A stretch of DNA of 47,933 nt, from positions 1 through 47,933 of the forward strand of contig NZ_FZNL01000032.1 of assembly GCF_900187965.1 (NCBI RefSeq), read 5' to 3'. Source of the DNA: Flavobacterium sp. ov086. Its GTDB lineage: Bacteria; Bacteroidota; Bacteroidia; Flavobacteriales; Flavobacteriaceae. Position numbers and translations under genes: made by a program. This document shows, piece by piece, positions 15,841 to 24,515 of the stretch. The notes below the pieces were generated by a model. That model searched no databases and was not told the origin of the DNA. It worked only from the letters and a program-made list of their open reading frames with translations. Positions within the stretch are counted from its first letter, which is position 1; every line of letters starts with the position of its first letter.

Positions 15841-17109
15841 ATGGAAAACTACAGCATCATTATTTTTATACTCTTCATTGTAATCGGTTTATCTGCTTTT
15901 GCTGATAAAGCCAAATTGCCCTACCCGATTCTCCTTGTAATCGTTGGAATCGCAATTGGATTTATTCCCACAATGACAGAGATAGAAATTAATCCCGAAA
16001 TCATTTTCCTGATTTTCCTGCCGCCATTATTATATGATGCTTCGTTTAATATTTCGCCAAAACACTTTAAGACCAATCTTAGCACAATTAGTACATTAGC
16101 GATACCACTTGTTTTTCTTACCACATTCTGGATTGCCGTTGTTTCACATTATATGATTCCCGGTATGACCTGGTCCTTATCCTTTACACTTGGAGCCATA
16201 CTTTCTGCTACAGATGCCGTTGCCGCAGTAAGCGTGACAAAAGGCCTTGGAATACCCGAAAAAACAATAACCATACTCGAAGGCGAAAGCCTCATTAACG
16301 ATGCCTCAGCATTAGTTGCCTATCGCTTTGCAGTTGCGACCGTAATGGGATCAGCCTTTATAATCTGGAAAGCAACACTTCAATTCGTACTCTTATTAGG
16401 AGGCGGATTCTTAGTAGGTTTTGTCATGGGCAAAATCTTAGCTTACATCCTTACAAAAGTCCGCAAAAATATAAATGTAACTGTTAGCTTTATGTTATTA
16501 ATGCCATTTGTAACCTATTTAATAGCAGAACATTTACATGTTTCCGGCGTAATTGCCGTTGTGTTTTTAGGATTAGCTATTTCTCGTTTCAGTAAAAAAA
16601 TCTTTCCGGAAAGCTTGAAAAACAATTCAAAAAACCTTTGGGACGTCATTATTTTTATCCTAAACGGATTAATCTTTATCCTGATCGGACTCAATTTCAG
16701 ATATATTCTTAAAGATATAGATAACGATATGATTCTGCCTTATATTGGTTATGCAGCGATTATCACCATAGTTGCATTATTAACGAGAATGGTGAGGATA
16801 TTTTTTCAAAAAACAAATTTGCAAAAAGCATTTCAAAACAATGACAAAAAGAAGCGAAAAGTTAGCGAACATGCTTTACTAGATACCAAAAACAGTCTTA
16901 TTATCAGTTGGTCAGGAATGCGCGGTATTGTTTCTCTAGCCATCGCTTTGGGTTTACCCAAATTTCTTCCGGACGGAACTCCTTTTCCGGAAAGAAACTC
17001 GATAATATTTATTTCCGTCATGGTTGTACTCTTAACAATCGTAGGACAAGGACTTACACTCCCTTGGATTGTCAAAAAAACAGGCGTGAGTAATCCAAAA
17101 CCGGAATAA
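15841..17109 (+). CDS. Sodium/proton antiporter, CPA1 family
   Basis: The 422-residue protein has about 12 membrane segments and exchanges cations for protons across the inner membrane. FLIFLPPLLYDASFN is the CPA1 drug-sensitivity-like motif, GESLINDASALVAYRFA carries the ion-binding Asn-Asp pair, and WSGMRGIVSLAIALGLP is the conserved arginine-glycine motif of a late helix. It is shorter than many NhaP or NHE-type proteins because it has no long cytoplasmic tail after the last helix. Cation preference cannot be read from the sequence. It is probably transcribed alone, with about 200 nt before the next gene. Confidence 0.9.
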   Translation: MENYSIIIFILFIVIGLSAFADKAKLPYPILLVIVGIAIGFIPTMTEIEINPEIIFLIFLPPLLYDASFNISPKHFKTNLSTISTLAIPLVFLTTFWIAVVSHYMIPGMTWSLSFTLGAILSATDAVAAVSVTKGLGIPEKTITILEGESLINDASALVAYRFAVATVMGSAFIIWKATLQFVLLLGGGFLVGFVMGKILAYILTKVRKNINVTVSFMLLMPFVTYLIAEHLHVSGVIAVVFLGLAISRFSKKIFPESLKNNSKNLWDVIIFILNGLIFILIGLNFRYILKDIDNDMILPYIGYAAIITIVALLTRMVRIFFQKTNLQKAFQNNDKKKRKVSEHALLDTKNSLIISWSGMRGIVSLAIALGLPKFLPDGTPFPERNSIIFISVMVVLLTIVGQGLTLPWIVKKTGVSNPKPE

Positions 17110-17315
17110 AGAATCTTTTCTTTCGTCCATTTATTCCATTAGGCTTTAATTTTTAAAAAAAACATTTACAAAAACCTCAACATTTACAAGACCTAACAAG
17201 CTTTTAGAAATAAAATCTAAAATAATTTTAAAAAAAGTAAAATAATTTGTCCAATTCTGAAACTTCGATTGTTATTCCATTATAACAACATTTATAAACA
17301 TTAAATTTAAACAAA

Positions 17316-17768
17316 ATGGAAAATCGAATTAACATTCACGTAAAAGGACAAGACGCAATCAAAACACTTTATCCTGTTGGCGCATATTTAAAAAAATCTC
17401 CAATAGAGCAATCACTTATAGAACTAGTGCTTTTTAGAGTTTCACAAATCAACAAATGTGCATATTGCTTAGACATGCATTATAAAGATGCAAGACACAA
17501 AGGCGAAACCGAACAACGTTTATACGGATTAAGCGCATGGAGAGAAACCTCATACTACAGCAACCGCGAAAGAGCAGCATTTGCATGGGCAGAAGCTCTA
17601 ACAGCGTGCGATGTTACAGATGCGGTTTACAATGAAACTGCTAAAGAATTTTCAGAACAAGAATTAATTGATTTAACTTTAGCAATCACAAGCATTAATA
17701 CCTGGAACCGTATTAATCTTGCTTTTCCAAACGAACCAGGAACTTACAAAGTAGGATTATTTGGTTAA
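17316..17768 (+). CDS. AhpD-like carboxymuconolactone decarboxylase family protein
   Basis: The 150-residue protein is all-helical and has the redox motif Cys48-Ala-Tyr-Cys51 with His55 (QINKCAYCLDMHYKDARHKG), as in AhpD-type peroxidases. LYGLSAWRETSYYSNRERAAFAWAEALT is the typical second half. Such proteins remove peroxides or act as small oxidoreductases. It lies 38 nt before the YCII gene and is the first gene of a three-gene unit ending in an ECF sigma factor. This kind of neighbourhood is common for sigma factors with a C-terminal extension, so the protein is a probable target or output of that sigma factor. Confidence 0.85.
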   Translation: MENRINIHVKGQDAIKTLYPVGAYLKKSPIEQSLIELVLFRVSQINKCAYCLDMHYKDARHKGETEQRLYGLSAWRETSYYSNRERAAFAWAEALTACDVTDAVYNETAKEFSEQELIDLTLAITSINTWNRINLAFPNEPGTYKVGLFG

Positions 17769-17806
17769 TTAAAAACAAAATTTATAACATTTAAAAAAAT
17801 AGCATC

Positions 17807-18157
17807 ATGAACGAATTTGTATTAATATTTCGTAGAGATTATATCACAAAAGAAACACAGCCTTCACCACAAGAATTGCAGGATTCACTAAAATTATGGC
17901 AAGATTGGCTTGGCGGAATCGCAGCGCAGGATAAACTGGCAAAACCATTGCAACGCTGGGATGGCGAAGGAAAAATCGTTACAACAAACAAAAATGTAAT
18001 CAACGGACCTTATGCCGAAATCAAAGAAGCAATTGGCGGATTAATCATGATCAAAGCCGCAGATTATGACGAAGCTGTTGCAATTGCAAACGGATGCCCA
18101 ATACTTGAATTAGGCGGAAATGTTGAAATACGCATGGCTGTTACAGGAACGTATTAA
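17807..18157 (+). CDS. YCII/DGPF-domain protein
   Basis: The 116-residue protein has the YCII-related fold: FVLIFRRDYIT at the start, NGPYAEIKEAIGGLIMIKAADYDEAVAIANGCP in the middle and VEIRMAV at the end. The family's DGPF motif is NGPY here. DGPF proteins are the characteristic partners of ECF42 sigma factors. The gene sits 38 nt behind the AhpD-like gene and 43 nt before the sigma gene. Its biochemical role is not established. Confidence 0.85.
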   Translation: MNEFVLIFRRDYITKETQPSPQELQDSLKLWQDWLGGIAAQDKLAKPLQRWDGEGKIVTTNKNVINGPYAEIKEAIGGLIMIKAADYDEAVAIANGCPILELGGNVEIRMAVTGTY

Positions 18158-18200
18158 ATTCTAAATCAACTTTTATCCTGATAGCACTTTAATAAAAACT

Positions 18201-19430
18201 ATGGAAGAAAGCCAGCTTTTACCCAATTTATTCAGAACAGAGTACCGAAAAATAGTTTCGGTACTCTGTTATTTATTTGGAATCGATAATATCGAGATCG
18301 CCGAAGACATTACAAGCGATACATTTCTTGCCGCAACCGAATTATGGAGCGTAAAAGGAATCCCAGAAAACCCAACCGCATGGCTATATACTGTTGCCAA
18401 AAACAAAACCAAAAATTATCTCAAACGAAATTCCGTTTTTGAGCAGAAACTTTCTGTCGAGATAAAACATACCGCAAATAAATCGGAAGAAATTGAAATT
18501 GACTTGTCTGTTAAAAACATAAATGACAGTCAATTGGCAATGATATTTACAGTTTGTAATCCTGCAAATTCAACCGAAGCACAAATTGCATTAGCTTTAA
18601 ACTTACTCTGCGGATTTGGAATTCAGGAAATTGCAGACGGCTTTCTAACCAATAAAGAAGTCATTTACAAAAGAATTAATCGCGCCAAAGAAAAACTCAA
18701 AGAAGCCAATATAAAAATTGAACAACCAACGATTTCTGAAATCAACAATAGATTAGAAACCGTTCTGACAACGCTATATTTATTATTTTCCGAAGGTTAT
18801 TATTCCACCTCACAGAATACGATTCTGCGAAAAGATCTTTGTGCAGAAGCCATGCGATTAACCTTTTTATTAATCGAAAATCCAACAACCAATTTACCTG
18901 CCGTAAACGCTTTACTTTCTCTAATGTGTTTTCACAGTTCTAGATTTGATGCCAGGACCAACGAAAATGGAGAAACTATTCTGTATCAGGATCAGGACGA
19001 AACACTTTGGAATCAGGAATTAATAGAAAAAGGACAACTTTATTTAGTTAAAGCATCAACAGGAACCAACCTTTCAAAATACCATCTTGAAGCCGGTATC
19101 GCCTATTGGCACACACAAAAAGAAGACACGTCCGAAAAATGGCAAAATATACTTCAGCTTTATAATCGTTTGCTCATTTTAGAATATTCCCCTATCGCAG
19201 CTTTAAACAGAACTTTTGCCCTTGCCAAAACCAATGGCAAAAAAGAAGCCATCATCGAAGCCGAAAAACTAAACCTGACCAATAATCCTTTTTATTACTC
19301 CTTATTAGGCAATCTTTATACTGATATTGACAACAAAAAAGCCATCGGAAATTTCGAAAAAGCATTGCAAATCACCAATTCTCCGGCTGACAAAGCCACA
19401 ATAATCAAAAACATTAATTTGATTAGATAA
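18201..19430 (+). CDS. ECF sigma factor with long C-terminal extension (ECF42-like)
   Basis: The 409-residue protein has sigma region 2 at about 8-75 (NIEIAEDITSDTFLAATELW) and region 4 at about 110-170 (GFGIQEIADGFLTNKEVIYKRINRAKEKL). About 230 further residues form a helical extension: LYLLFSEGYYSTS, LCAEAMRL, ALLSLMCFHSSRFDAR, YQDQDETLWN and YHLEAGIAYWH match the extension of ECF42 factors, which is TPR-like and needed for activity. No membrane anti-sigma gene is next door, as expected when control is by the extension. The partner DGPF gene supports the group. Confidence 0.85.
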   Translation: MEESQLLPNLFRTEYRKIVSVLCYLFGIDNIEIAEDITSDTFLAATELWSVKGIPENPTAWLYTVAKNKTKNYLKRNSVFEQKLSVEIKHTANKSEEIEIDLSVKNINDSQLAMIFTVCNPANSTEAQIALALNLLCGFGIQEIADGFLTNKEVIYKRINRAKEKLKEANIKIEQPTISEINNRLETVLTTLYLLFSEGYYSTSQNTILRKDLCAEAMRLTFLLIENPTTNLPAVNALLSLMCFHSSRFDARTNENGETILYQDQDETLWNQELIEKGQLYLVKASTGTNLSKYHLEAGIAYWHTQKEDTSEKWQNILQLYNRLLILEYSPIAALNRTFALAKTNGKKEAIIEAEKLNLTNNPFYYSLLGNLYTDIDNKKAIGNFEKALQITNSPADKATIIKNINLIR

Positions 19431-19439
19431 TACTATTTT

Positions 19440-19525
19440 TCAGGAACTATTTCCTGCTGTCCGCTATATCTTTTCATCCGCAAAAAAAGCGGATAAAAAG
19501 GACACCGCTTCCATCAGGGCTAGTA
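19440..19525 (+). repeat. Structured hairpin repeat, copy B
   Basis: CAGGAA-CTAT-TTCCTG forms a perfect 6-bp hairpin. A second hairpin pairs ATCCGC (19476-19481) with GCGGAT (19489-19494), extended by CTTTT/AAAAG with a C.A mismatch, and is followed by CCATCAGGGCTAG. It starts 10 nt after the sigma-factor stop and ends where MITE-like copy 1 begins. Confidence 0.8.
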
Positions 19526-19528
19526 CCT

Positions 19529-19842
19529 AATGTCAATAAGTTAAGAAAAAATCCAATAGAACAATGTTGTTAAGAACAAGATCACATCAGTTTGATTATT
19601 AGAAAATAAATAAATTTCAAGGTCATTATCTAAGACATGGTTATATTTGTTTTTTGTTCCATCGGAACACCTCATCGGTAACCCAATAAATACGGCCTTT
19701 TTTTAACGTTCCGTAGGAACGTTTGATTTTATAAAAAATAAAAACATATACAGATCAAATATACAATTTCTCAAACGTCCCAATGGGACGATATTTCTCA
19801 CGATGCGTTTTTTTTCTACCAATGAAGTGTTCCGATGGAACA
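19529..19842 (+). mobile_element. MITE-like palindromic element, copy 1
   Basis: The core at 19655-19842 has imperfect 26-bp terminal inverted repeats (19655-19680 and 19817-19842). It holds four dyads of the form GTYCC-N3-GGRAC: 19655-19669, 19705-19723, 19776-19790 and 19828-19842. Outer sequence from AATGTCAATAAGTTAAG (19529) matches the outer part of copy 2 (43330-43630) in inverted orientation. The right outer arm seems lost. No reading frame of meaningful size lies inside, so it would need a transposase from elsewhere. Confidence 0.7.
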
Positions 19843-19880
19843 AATCTTGCAAACCTTCAATTATCTAAAGAAAACTTATA

Positions 19881-20471
19881 ATGACTAAATTTATTACCCT
19901 ATTCTTTCTGTTTTTTTCGGCAATTCTTTTCGCTCAAAAAGACAATTTCAATAAAACAATTACAAAAGTAAAAGGCGATCTCAACAAAGATGGTTTAGTA
20001 GATTATGTTCAGGTTTTACAAGATACTTTAAGTAAAACTGCGCCTTATAAACTCGAAATTTATTTTGCTGAAGCCAATGGTAGTTTCAAAAAAATTGTAT
20101 CCACAACTAAAGCAATTGACGCTCAATATCCTGATGGAAGAAATGGTTATTATAATGGTAACTCTTTTTATAAAATAGATGTAATCAAAGGGATTTTAAG
20201 CATTCAAAATGAACTTATTCGTGGAAATTTTGAACACAAATTCAGATATCAGAACGGAAATTTTGAACTTATAGGTTTCTCCGAAGTATATTCTGACGGA
20301 CAGGGAACTATGGGGACAATTGATTTTAATCTTTCAACCGGAATCCGCATTAAAACCACAGAACCTTATGGCGAAGAGAATTTTCCGAAAACAAATACCA
20401 AGAAAAAAATCCTCATAAGACCCTTGCCAAAACTACAGGACTTTGCTCCATTTGAAAATGAATATTACTAA
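19881..20471 (+). CDS. Secreted protein with a calcium-loop-like repeat
   Basis: The 196-residue protein has a signal peptide (ending near ILFAQ) and then GDLNKDGLVDYVQVLQD (about 32-48), a DxNxDGxxD loop like those of FG-GAP and dockerin calcium sites. The rest is predicted beta-rich with no known catalytic motif. It is probably periplasmic or cell-surface. The gene stands alone between the MITE-like element and the thioesterase gene. Function unknown. Confidence 0.65.
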   Translation: MTKFITLFFLFFSAILFAQKDNFNKTITKVKGDLNKDGLVDYVQVLQDTLSKTAPYKLEIYFAEANGSFKKIVSTTKAIDAQYPDGRNGYYNGNSFYKIDVIKGILSIQNELIRGNFEHKFRYQNGNFELIGFSEVYSDGQGTMGTIDFNLSTGIRIKTTEPYGEENFPKTNTKKKILIRPLPKLQDFAPFENEYY

Positions 20472-20542
20472 GACTTTAACTTTTTAAAAAAGCAGCTTTT
20501 ATATTTTTATTCGTAATTTCGATTTTTATAAAAAATAAAAAA

Positions 20543-20980
20543 ATGGCTTCATTTATTAAAGAAATTTCTTTTCGCTGGTCAGATCTTGACCCAAATTTTC
20601 ACGTTCGTCATAGCGCTTATTACGATTTTGGTGCGCAGCATCGTATCGAAATCCTCGAAGAACTTGGCTTGACATTAAAAGTGATGCAAACACAAGGTTT
20701 TGGACCTGTTTTATTTAGAGAAGAATGCATCTTTAGAAAAGAACTGAAACTTTCAGACAAAATATTCCTTCATACCAAAACTTCAAAAATGAAACCTGAT
20801 GCTTCACGCTGGTCAATCATTCACGAATTTAGAAGAGAAGACGATACACTTTGTGCAGTAATTACCGTTGACGGTGCATGGATGGATACCAAATTACGTA
20901 AACTAGCTTCACCAACGCCAGAAATTGCTATTGAAGCTTTGAGCATATTCCCAAAAAGTGATGACTTTGTTGGGCTATAA
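20543..20980 (+). CDS. Acyl-CoA thioesterase, hotdog fold
   Basis: The 145-residue protein has the single hotdog domain of 4HBT/YbgC-type thioesterases. FRWSDLDPNFHVRHSAYYDFGAQHR is the conserved first block, where Asp in place of the YbgC-type catalytic Asp is visible as SDLDPNFHV, followed by the central helix. VLFREECIFRKELKLSDKI and SRWSIIHEFRREDDTLCAVITVDGAWMD complete the fold. It should cleave acyl-CoA thioesters in the cytoplasm; the substrate is unknown. A strong terminator follows. Confidence 0.85.
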   Translation: MASFIKEISFRWSDLDPNFHVRHSAYYDFGAQHRIEILEELGLTLKVMQTQGFGPVLFREECIFRKELKLSDKIFLHTKTSKMKPDASRWSIIHEFRREDDTLCAVITVDGAWMDTKLRKLASPTPEIAIEALSIFPKSDDFVGL

Positions 20981-21009
20981 AAACAAACTTCATTTTTCTT
21001 AACTTTATG

Positions 21010-21052
21010 AAATCCAAAAAACTATAATTTAAAAAATATGTTTTTTGGATTT
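21010..21052 (+). terminator. Terminator after the thioesterase gene
   Basis: Thirteen-base arms (21010-21022 and 21040-21052) pair perfectly and are followed by more T residues, 30 nt past the stop codon and 18 nt before the MscS gene. Confidence 0.75.
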
Positions 21053-21069
21053 TTTAAAATTCAAAACAT

Positions 21070-21921
21070 ATGATCGATTACATAAAAGACTTTAGAATAG
21101 CTATCATTATTGCCATAATTGCACTTGTAACAATCGTTCTTGGCGCAGTTACAGATAAAGTACTTCGCTATTTTTTGTATCGAAAATTAACCGATAAAGA
21201 ATATGATGCAACAGGATTTAGATTTTTAAAGCATTTAGTTATAACGGTAATTTACATTTTAGGTTTCGCCTTTGCATTAATACAAATTCCTGAATTCAAA
21301 ATTATTGGGCATTCCTTTTTGGCGGGTGCCGGAGTTATTTCGTTAGTAGCGGGTTTAGCGTCTCAACAAGCTTTGAGTAATATTGTAAGCGGAATTTTTC
21401 TGGTCATTTTTAAACCCTTCCGTATCAATGATAAAATCACCATCAACAACTTTGTGGGTACCGTTGAAGACATCAATTTAAGACAAGTTGTTTTGAAAGA
21501 TGCTGAAAACAACCGAATCATAATTCCAAATTCCGTAATAAGCAATCAGATTATTGTAAACACAAATATGCATGATACAAAATGCTGCAAAATCATAGAA
21601 ATTGGAATTGGTTATGAATCTAATATCGAAAAAGCATTAGAAATCATGCAGGACGAAATTGCCAAGCATCCACTTTTTATCGATACCCGAAATGCCGAAA
21701 GTAAAAAACAAAAAGCACCACTAGTCACAGCAAGAGTAGTCGCACTTGCAGATTCAAGTGTTAATTTAAAAGCCTGGGCTTGGGCTAAAAATTCAACAGA
21801 TGGTTTTGTAATGTATTGCGATTTACTCCAAAGCATTAAAAAACGTTTTGACGAGGCCAAAATCGATATTCCATACCCTCAACGTGTAATCACAATCAAA
21901 AACGACAAAGCAGATTCTTAA
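21070..21921 (+). CDS. Small-conductance mechanosensitive channel (MscS family)
   Basis: The 283-residue protein has two or three N-terminal membrane segments. The pore-lining helix GAGVISLVAGLASQQALSNIVSGIFLVIFKPF is Gly/Ala-rich and typical of MscS, and a cytoplasmic beta and alpha/beta vestibule follows (FVGTVEDINLRQVVLKDAENNRIIIPNS). It opens on membrane tension to release solutes in osmotic downshock. It is shorter at the N-terminus than multi-helix members such as YnaI. It stands alone as a transcription unit. Confidence 0.92.
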   Translation: MIDYIKDFRIAIIIAIIALVTIVLGAVTDKVLRYFLYRKLTDKEYDATGFRFLKHLVITVIYILGFAFALIQIPEFKIIGHSFLAGAGVISLVAGLASQQALSNIVSGIFLVIFKPFRINDKITINNFVGTVEDINLRQVVLKDAENNRIIIPNSVISNQIIVNTNMHDTKCCKIIEIGIGYESNIEKALEIMQDEIAKHPLFIDTRNAESKKQKAPLVTARVVALADSSVNLKAWAWAKNSTDGFVMYCDLLQSIKKRFDEAKIDIPYPQRVITIKNDKADS

Positions 21922-21998
21922 AAAGAATTAAAAAACGATTTTCAAGTAAAACAAAAACAAAAAACGGCGATAATCCGTAAAATCCATACGCCATTTAC

Positions 21999-22691
21999 TT
22001 ACTGAAATTTCAAACCAAAATTCACCTTATCAAAAGTAGTACTGCAAGAAACTGCAAACCTGCCAATATTAAATGTTCCGAAAACCCCCTCAACTCCATG
22101 TCCGGAATAAAATCCGCCAACCGAAAATCGATTAACTTGGTATTTCAAAGCAATATCATTGACCCTGCTGCTCAATTGCCCAAAGGCGATAACATGCGGA
22201 ATAATTTCATAGCTCGCAAAGGCTTTTGGAACTAGTTTTTTATAGTAATCAAAACTTTCATCGGTTTCATAATCAACACTAGTAGAATGTAAGTTCTCCA
22301 GACTTGCACCTACAAAAGTGTTTTCGCCAAAATGATACGAAACACTAAATCCGGTAAAAGTTCCCTGATAATCACTCCGTGAATCCACATAACCAATAGC
22401 AATTGTAGCTCTAAACTTATTGCATATTTTACCTATATAACCAATATAAGTTCGATCAATTTCAGATTTATCAATTCCGGCACCCAAAATAATATCATCA
22501 TCACACATATTAAATGCGTACTGAAAATAAGACGAATACTCATCCTTATTGGCCGCAATAACACTCCTGCCTTTATCAAGATCGATATTAGGCGAAATTA
22601 ACGTAGAGTTTATAACAGCAAAATCAAAAGTATTGACTTCCTGGGCAAATAAGGGAACCGTAAGCAAGAGCAAAAGTATCGTTTTTTTCAT
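21999..22691 (-). CDS. Secreted, probably outer-membrane barrel protein
   Basis: The 230-residue protein has a signal peptide (ending near LFAQ) and short amphipathic strands throughout, such as FRATIAIGYVDS, GFSVSYHFGENTFVGASLEN and FSVGGFYSG. The C-terminal ...VNFGLKFQ resembles a barrel end with a penultimate aromatic residue. Not assigned to a named family. It reads toward the MscS gene, and the two stops lie 77 nt apart. Confidence 0.6.
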   Translation of the reverse strand: MKKTILLLLLTVPLFAQEVNTFDFAVINSTLISPNIDLDKGRSVIAANKDEYSSYFQYAFNMCDDDIILGAGIDKSEIDRTYIGYIGKICNKFRATIAIGYVDSRSDYQGTFTGFSVSYHFGENTFVGASLENLHSTSVDYETDESFDYYKKLVPKAFASYEIIPHVIAFGQLSSRVNDIALKYQVNRFSVGGFYSGHGVEGVFGTFNIGRFAVSCSTTFDKVNFGLKFQ

Positions 22692-23174
22692 AATACCAAT
22701 TTTTAGCTAATAACATTCTACCTCTAAATTTACAGACAATTTTCCTGTTAATAAAAGAAGTTCTTTGAAGTACAGCATTACTCGTCAAAATGCAATATTT
22801 TCACAATCAAGACCTTAAGTAATATTAAATTTACAAAATATAATACACTATTAGGTAAAAACTCAACAATAAAAAGTCAGAAATAACTCTATTATCTTAT
22901 CTCTTCTTTTTTCTGATAACTTTAAGACAGTATTTTTTGCATTTAAAGATGCTTAACGGTAATTTTATAATCCTTAAATTCAAAATCTGCCCGAAATGAA
23001 ATTTATAAAACCATTAATTGTATTTTTGAAACAGTAATTTTTTCTGTCACGAATTATTTTTTTTTCGCCACGAATTTCACCAATTAGCAGAAATTATTAT
23101 TTGCGAGCATAAAAAATTAGTGAAAATTGGTGAAATTCGTGGCAAACTCTTTTAATAATCTAAAACTAAAATAT
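22692..23174. other. AT-rich gap upstream of the DUF1398 gene
   Basis: No gene recognised. The right part holds the inverted repeat described at 23067-23143. The DUF1398 reading frame is open through the repeat's right arm, which would add 16 false N-terminal residues. Confidence 0.5.
23067..23143. repeat. GCCACGAATT inverted repeat
   Basis: GCCACGAATTTCACCAATT (23067-23085) pairs perfectly with its 19-base complement at 23125-23143. Related arms occur at about 26310-26392, 30583-30611 and 37831-37894, always between genes. Confidence 0.8.
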
Positions 23175-23564
23175 ATGTTTACAATCGAACAAATCAAAGA
23201 AGCACATTCAAAAGTAAAAAGCGGTGCCGATTTTCCAAATTATATACAAGACTTAATTATTTTGGGCGTAAAAGGTTACGATACATTTGTTCATGATGGA
23301 CATGTTGAGTATTATGGCGTAAACAATTACAATGTTACTGCTGATGAAAAATACGATGAAATCAAAGTAGAATCAATTGCCAATAAAGAACGTTTTATTG
23401 AATTTCTGGTTATGCATCAGGATGGACAAACTGATTATTTGACTTTTTGTAATCACGCCGCACAATGCGGAATAGCAAAATGGAGGGTAGATATTATTGA
23501 AATGACTTGTACCTATTATGACAAATCAGGAGATGAAATATTAATCGAAAAAATTCCTGATTAA
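23175..23564 (+). CDS. DUF1398 family protein
   Basis: The 129-residue protein matches DUF1398 (E. coli YbcV type): FTIEQIKEAHSKVKSGADFPNYIQDL at the start, then HDGHVEYYGVN and a C-terminal VDIIEMTCTYYDKSGDEI. I take the ATG at 23175 because the frame upstream runs into the inverted repeat and its GTG would add residues coded by the repeat. Function of the family is unknown. The stop is 14 nt before the ThuA gene, so the two may be co-transcribed. Confidence 0.8.
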   Translation: MFTIEQIKEAHSKVKSGADFPNYIQDLIILGVKGYDTFVHDGHVEYYGVNNYNVTADEKYDEIKVESIANKERFIEFLVMHQDGQTDYLTFCNHAAQCGIAKWRVDIIEMTCTYYDKSGDEILIEKIPD

Positions 23565-23578
23565 TCAAACCACATTCG

Positions 23579-24436
23579 ATGTCGATTTTTAGTCAAAAAA
23601 CTTGTTTATTTACCACTAAGGGTATTTTAATTATCTTTTTTTCAGGTTGTGTTCTGGGAGGATATTCTCAGTCGAAAAAAAGCAAATCCAAATTTAAAGT
23701 AATTGCTTTTTATACTGCAAAAAACGATCAGGCACATATAAGTTTTGTTCATGAAGCCAATAAATGGTTTCCTAAACTGGCAGAAGAAAATCACTTTGAA
23801 TACGATTCGACGAACAATTGGGACAATCTAAACGCTAAGTTTCTGGCAAAATATCAAGTTGTTTTATTCTTAGATACAAGACCTGAAACACCAAGTCAAC
23901 GAGAAACTTTTCAGAAATATATGGAAAATGGCGGTGGTTTTATCGGATTTCACTTTTCGGCATTTGCCCTAAACGATTCTGATTATCCTCAAAACTGGAA
24001 TTGGTATCACAATGCTTTTCTAGGTTCCGGCGAGTATGGAAGCAATACCTGGCGACCAACATCGGCAGTTTTAAGAGTTGAAAATCAACATCCGGTTACG
24101 AAAAATATCCCCAAAACATTCTCTTCGGCACCAAATGAATGGTACAGATGGAGCAATGATTTGACCAAAAATCCGGATATTAAAATTCTTTTGGCTATCG
24201 ACGAAAGCAGTTTTCCGCTAGGAACCGGACCAAAAGCACATGAAATCTGGTATAGCGGTTATTATCCTGTGGTTTGGACCAATAAAAACTACAAAATGCT
24301 TTACGTAAATATGGGACATAATGATATTGATTATGAACATGGAACCAACAAAACACTTTCGTACACTTTTGAGAACAAAGTACAAAGCCAATTAATTTTG
24401 AATGCATTGCTTTGGTTAGGAAATTCTAAAAAATAA
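23579..24436 (+). CDS. Secreted ThuA-domain protein
   Basis: The 285-residue protein has a hydrophobic N-terminus with a likely signal peptide (IIFFSGCVLGGYSQ) and a ThuA domain: KVIAFYTAKNDQAHISFVHEANKWFP, QVVLFLDTRPETPSQRETFQKYMENGGGFIGFH, and GHNDIDYEHG near the end. ThuA is a glutamine-amidotransferase-like fold often tied to sugar use in Bacteroidota. The Cys in GFH-type ThuA is not seen. Its target sugar or role is not known. Confidence 0.8.
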   Translation: MSIFSQKTCLFTTKGILIIFFSGCVLGGYSQSKKSKSKFKVIAFYTAKNDQAHISFVHEANKWFPKLAEENHFEYDSTNNWDNLNAKFLAKYQVVLFLDTRPETPSQRETFQKYMENGGGFIGFHFSAFALNDSDYPQNWNWYHNAFLGSGEYGSNTWRPTSAVLRVENQHPVTKNIPKTFSSAPNEWYRWSNDLTKNPDIKILLAIDESSFPLGTGPKAHEIWYSGYYPVVWTNKNYKMLYVNMGHNDIDYEHGTNKTLSYTFENKVQSQLILNALLWLGNSKK

Positions 24437-24446
24437 AAATATTTAA

Positions 24447-24515
24447 ATGTCAAAACTTCCCCCAATTATAAATCTTAAAGAACTTTTAAAACTAATGCCG
24501 AGAAAATATAATTCA
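24447..24515 (+). pseudogene. Relic of a sulfurtransferase gene start
   Basis: The first 17 codons read MSKLPPIINLKELLKLM, against MSTKLTPLISPEELLKL of the real sulfurtransferase start at 25367; 11 positions agree and the nucleotide match is visible as well. The frame then passes into the lipoprotein gene, whose own signal peptide starts at Met 24516. The simplest reading is a duplicated or displaced 5' end left when the lipoprotein gene entered the locus. Confidence 0.5.

Noticed and set aside
17248..17269. TGTCCA and CGAT words upstream of the AhpD-like gene as an ECF-type promoter.
   Set aside because: The 12-nt spacer is shorter than expected for ECF promoters, so this is not supported.
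23127..23174. Upstream extension of the DUF1398 frame.
   Set aside because: It starts with GTG inside the right arm of an inverted repeat; the ATG at 23175 gives the family's usual start.
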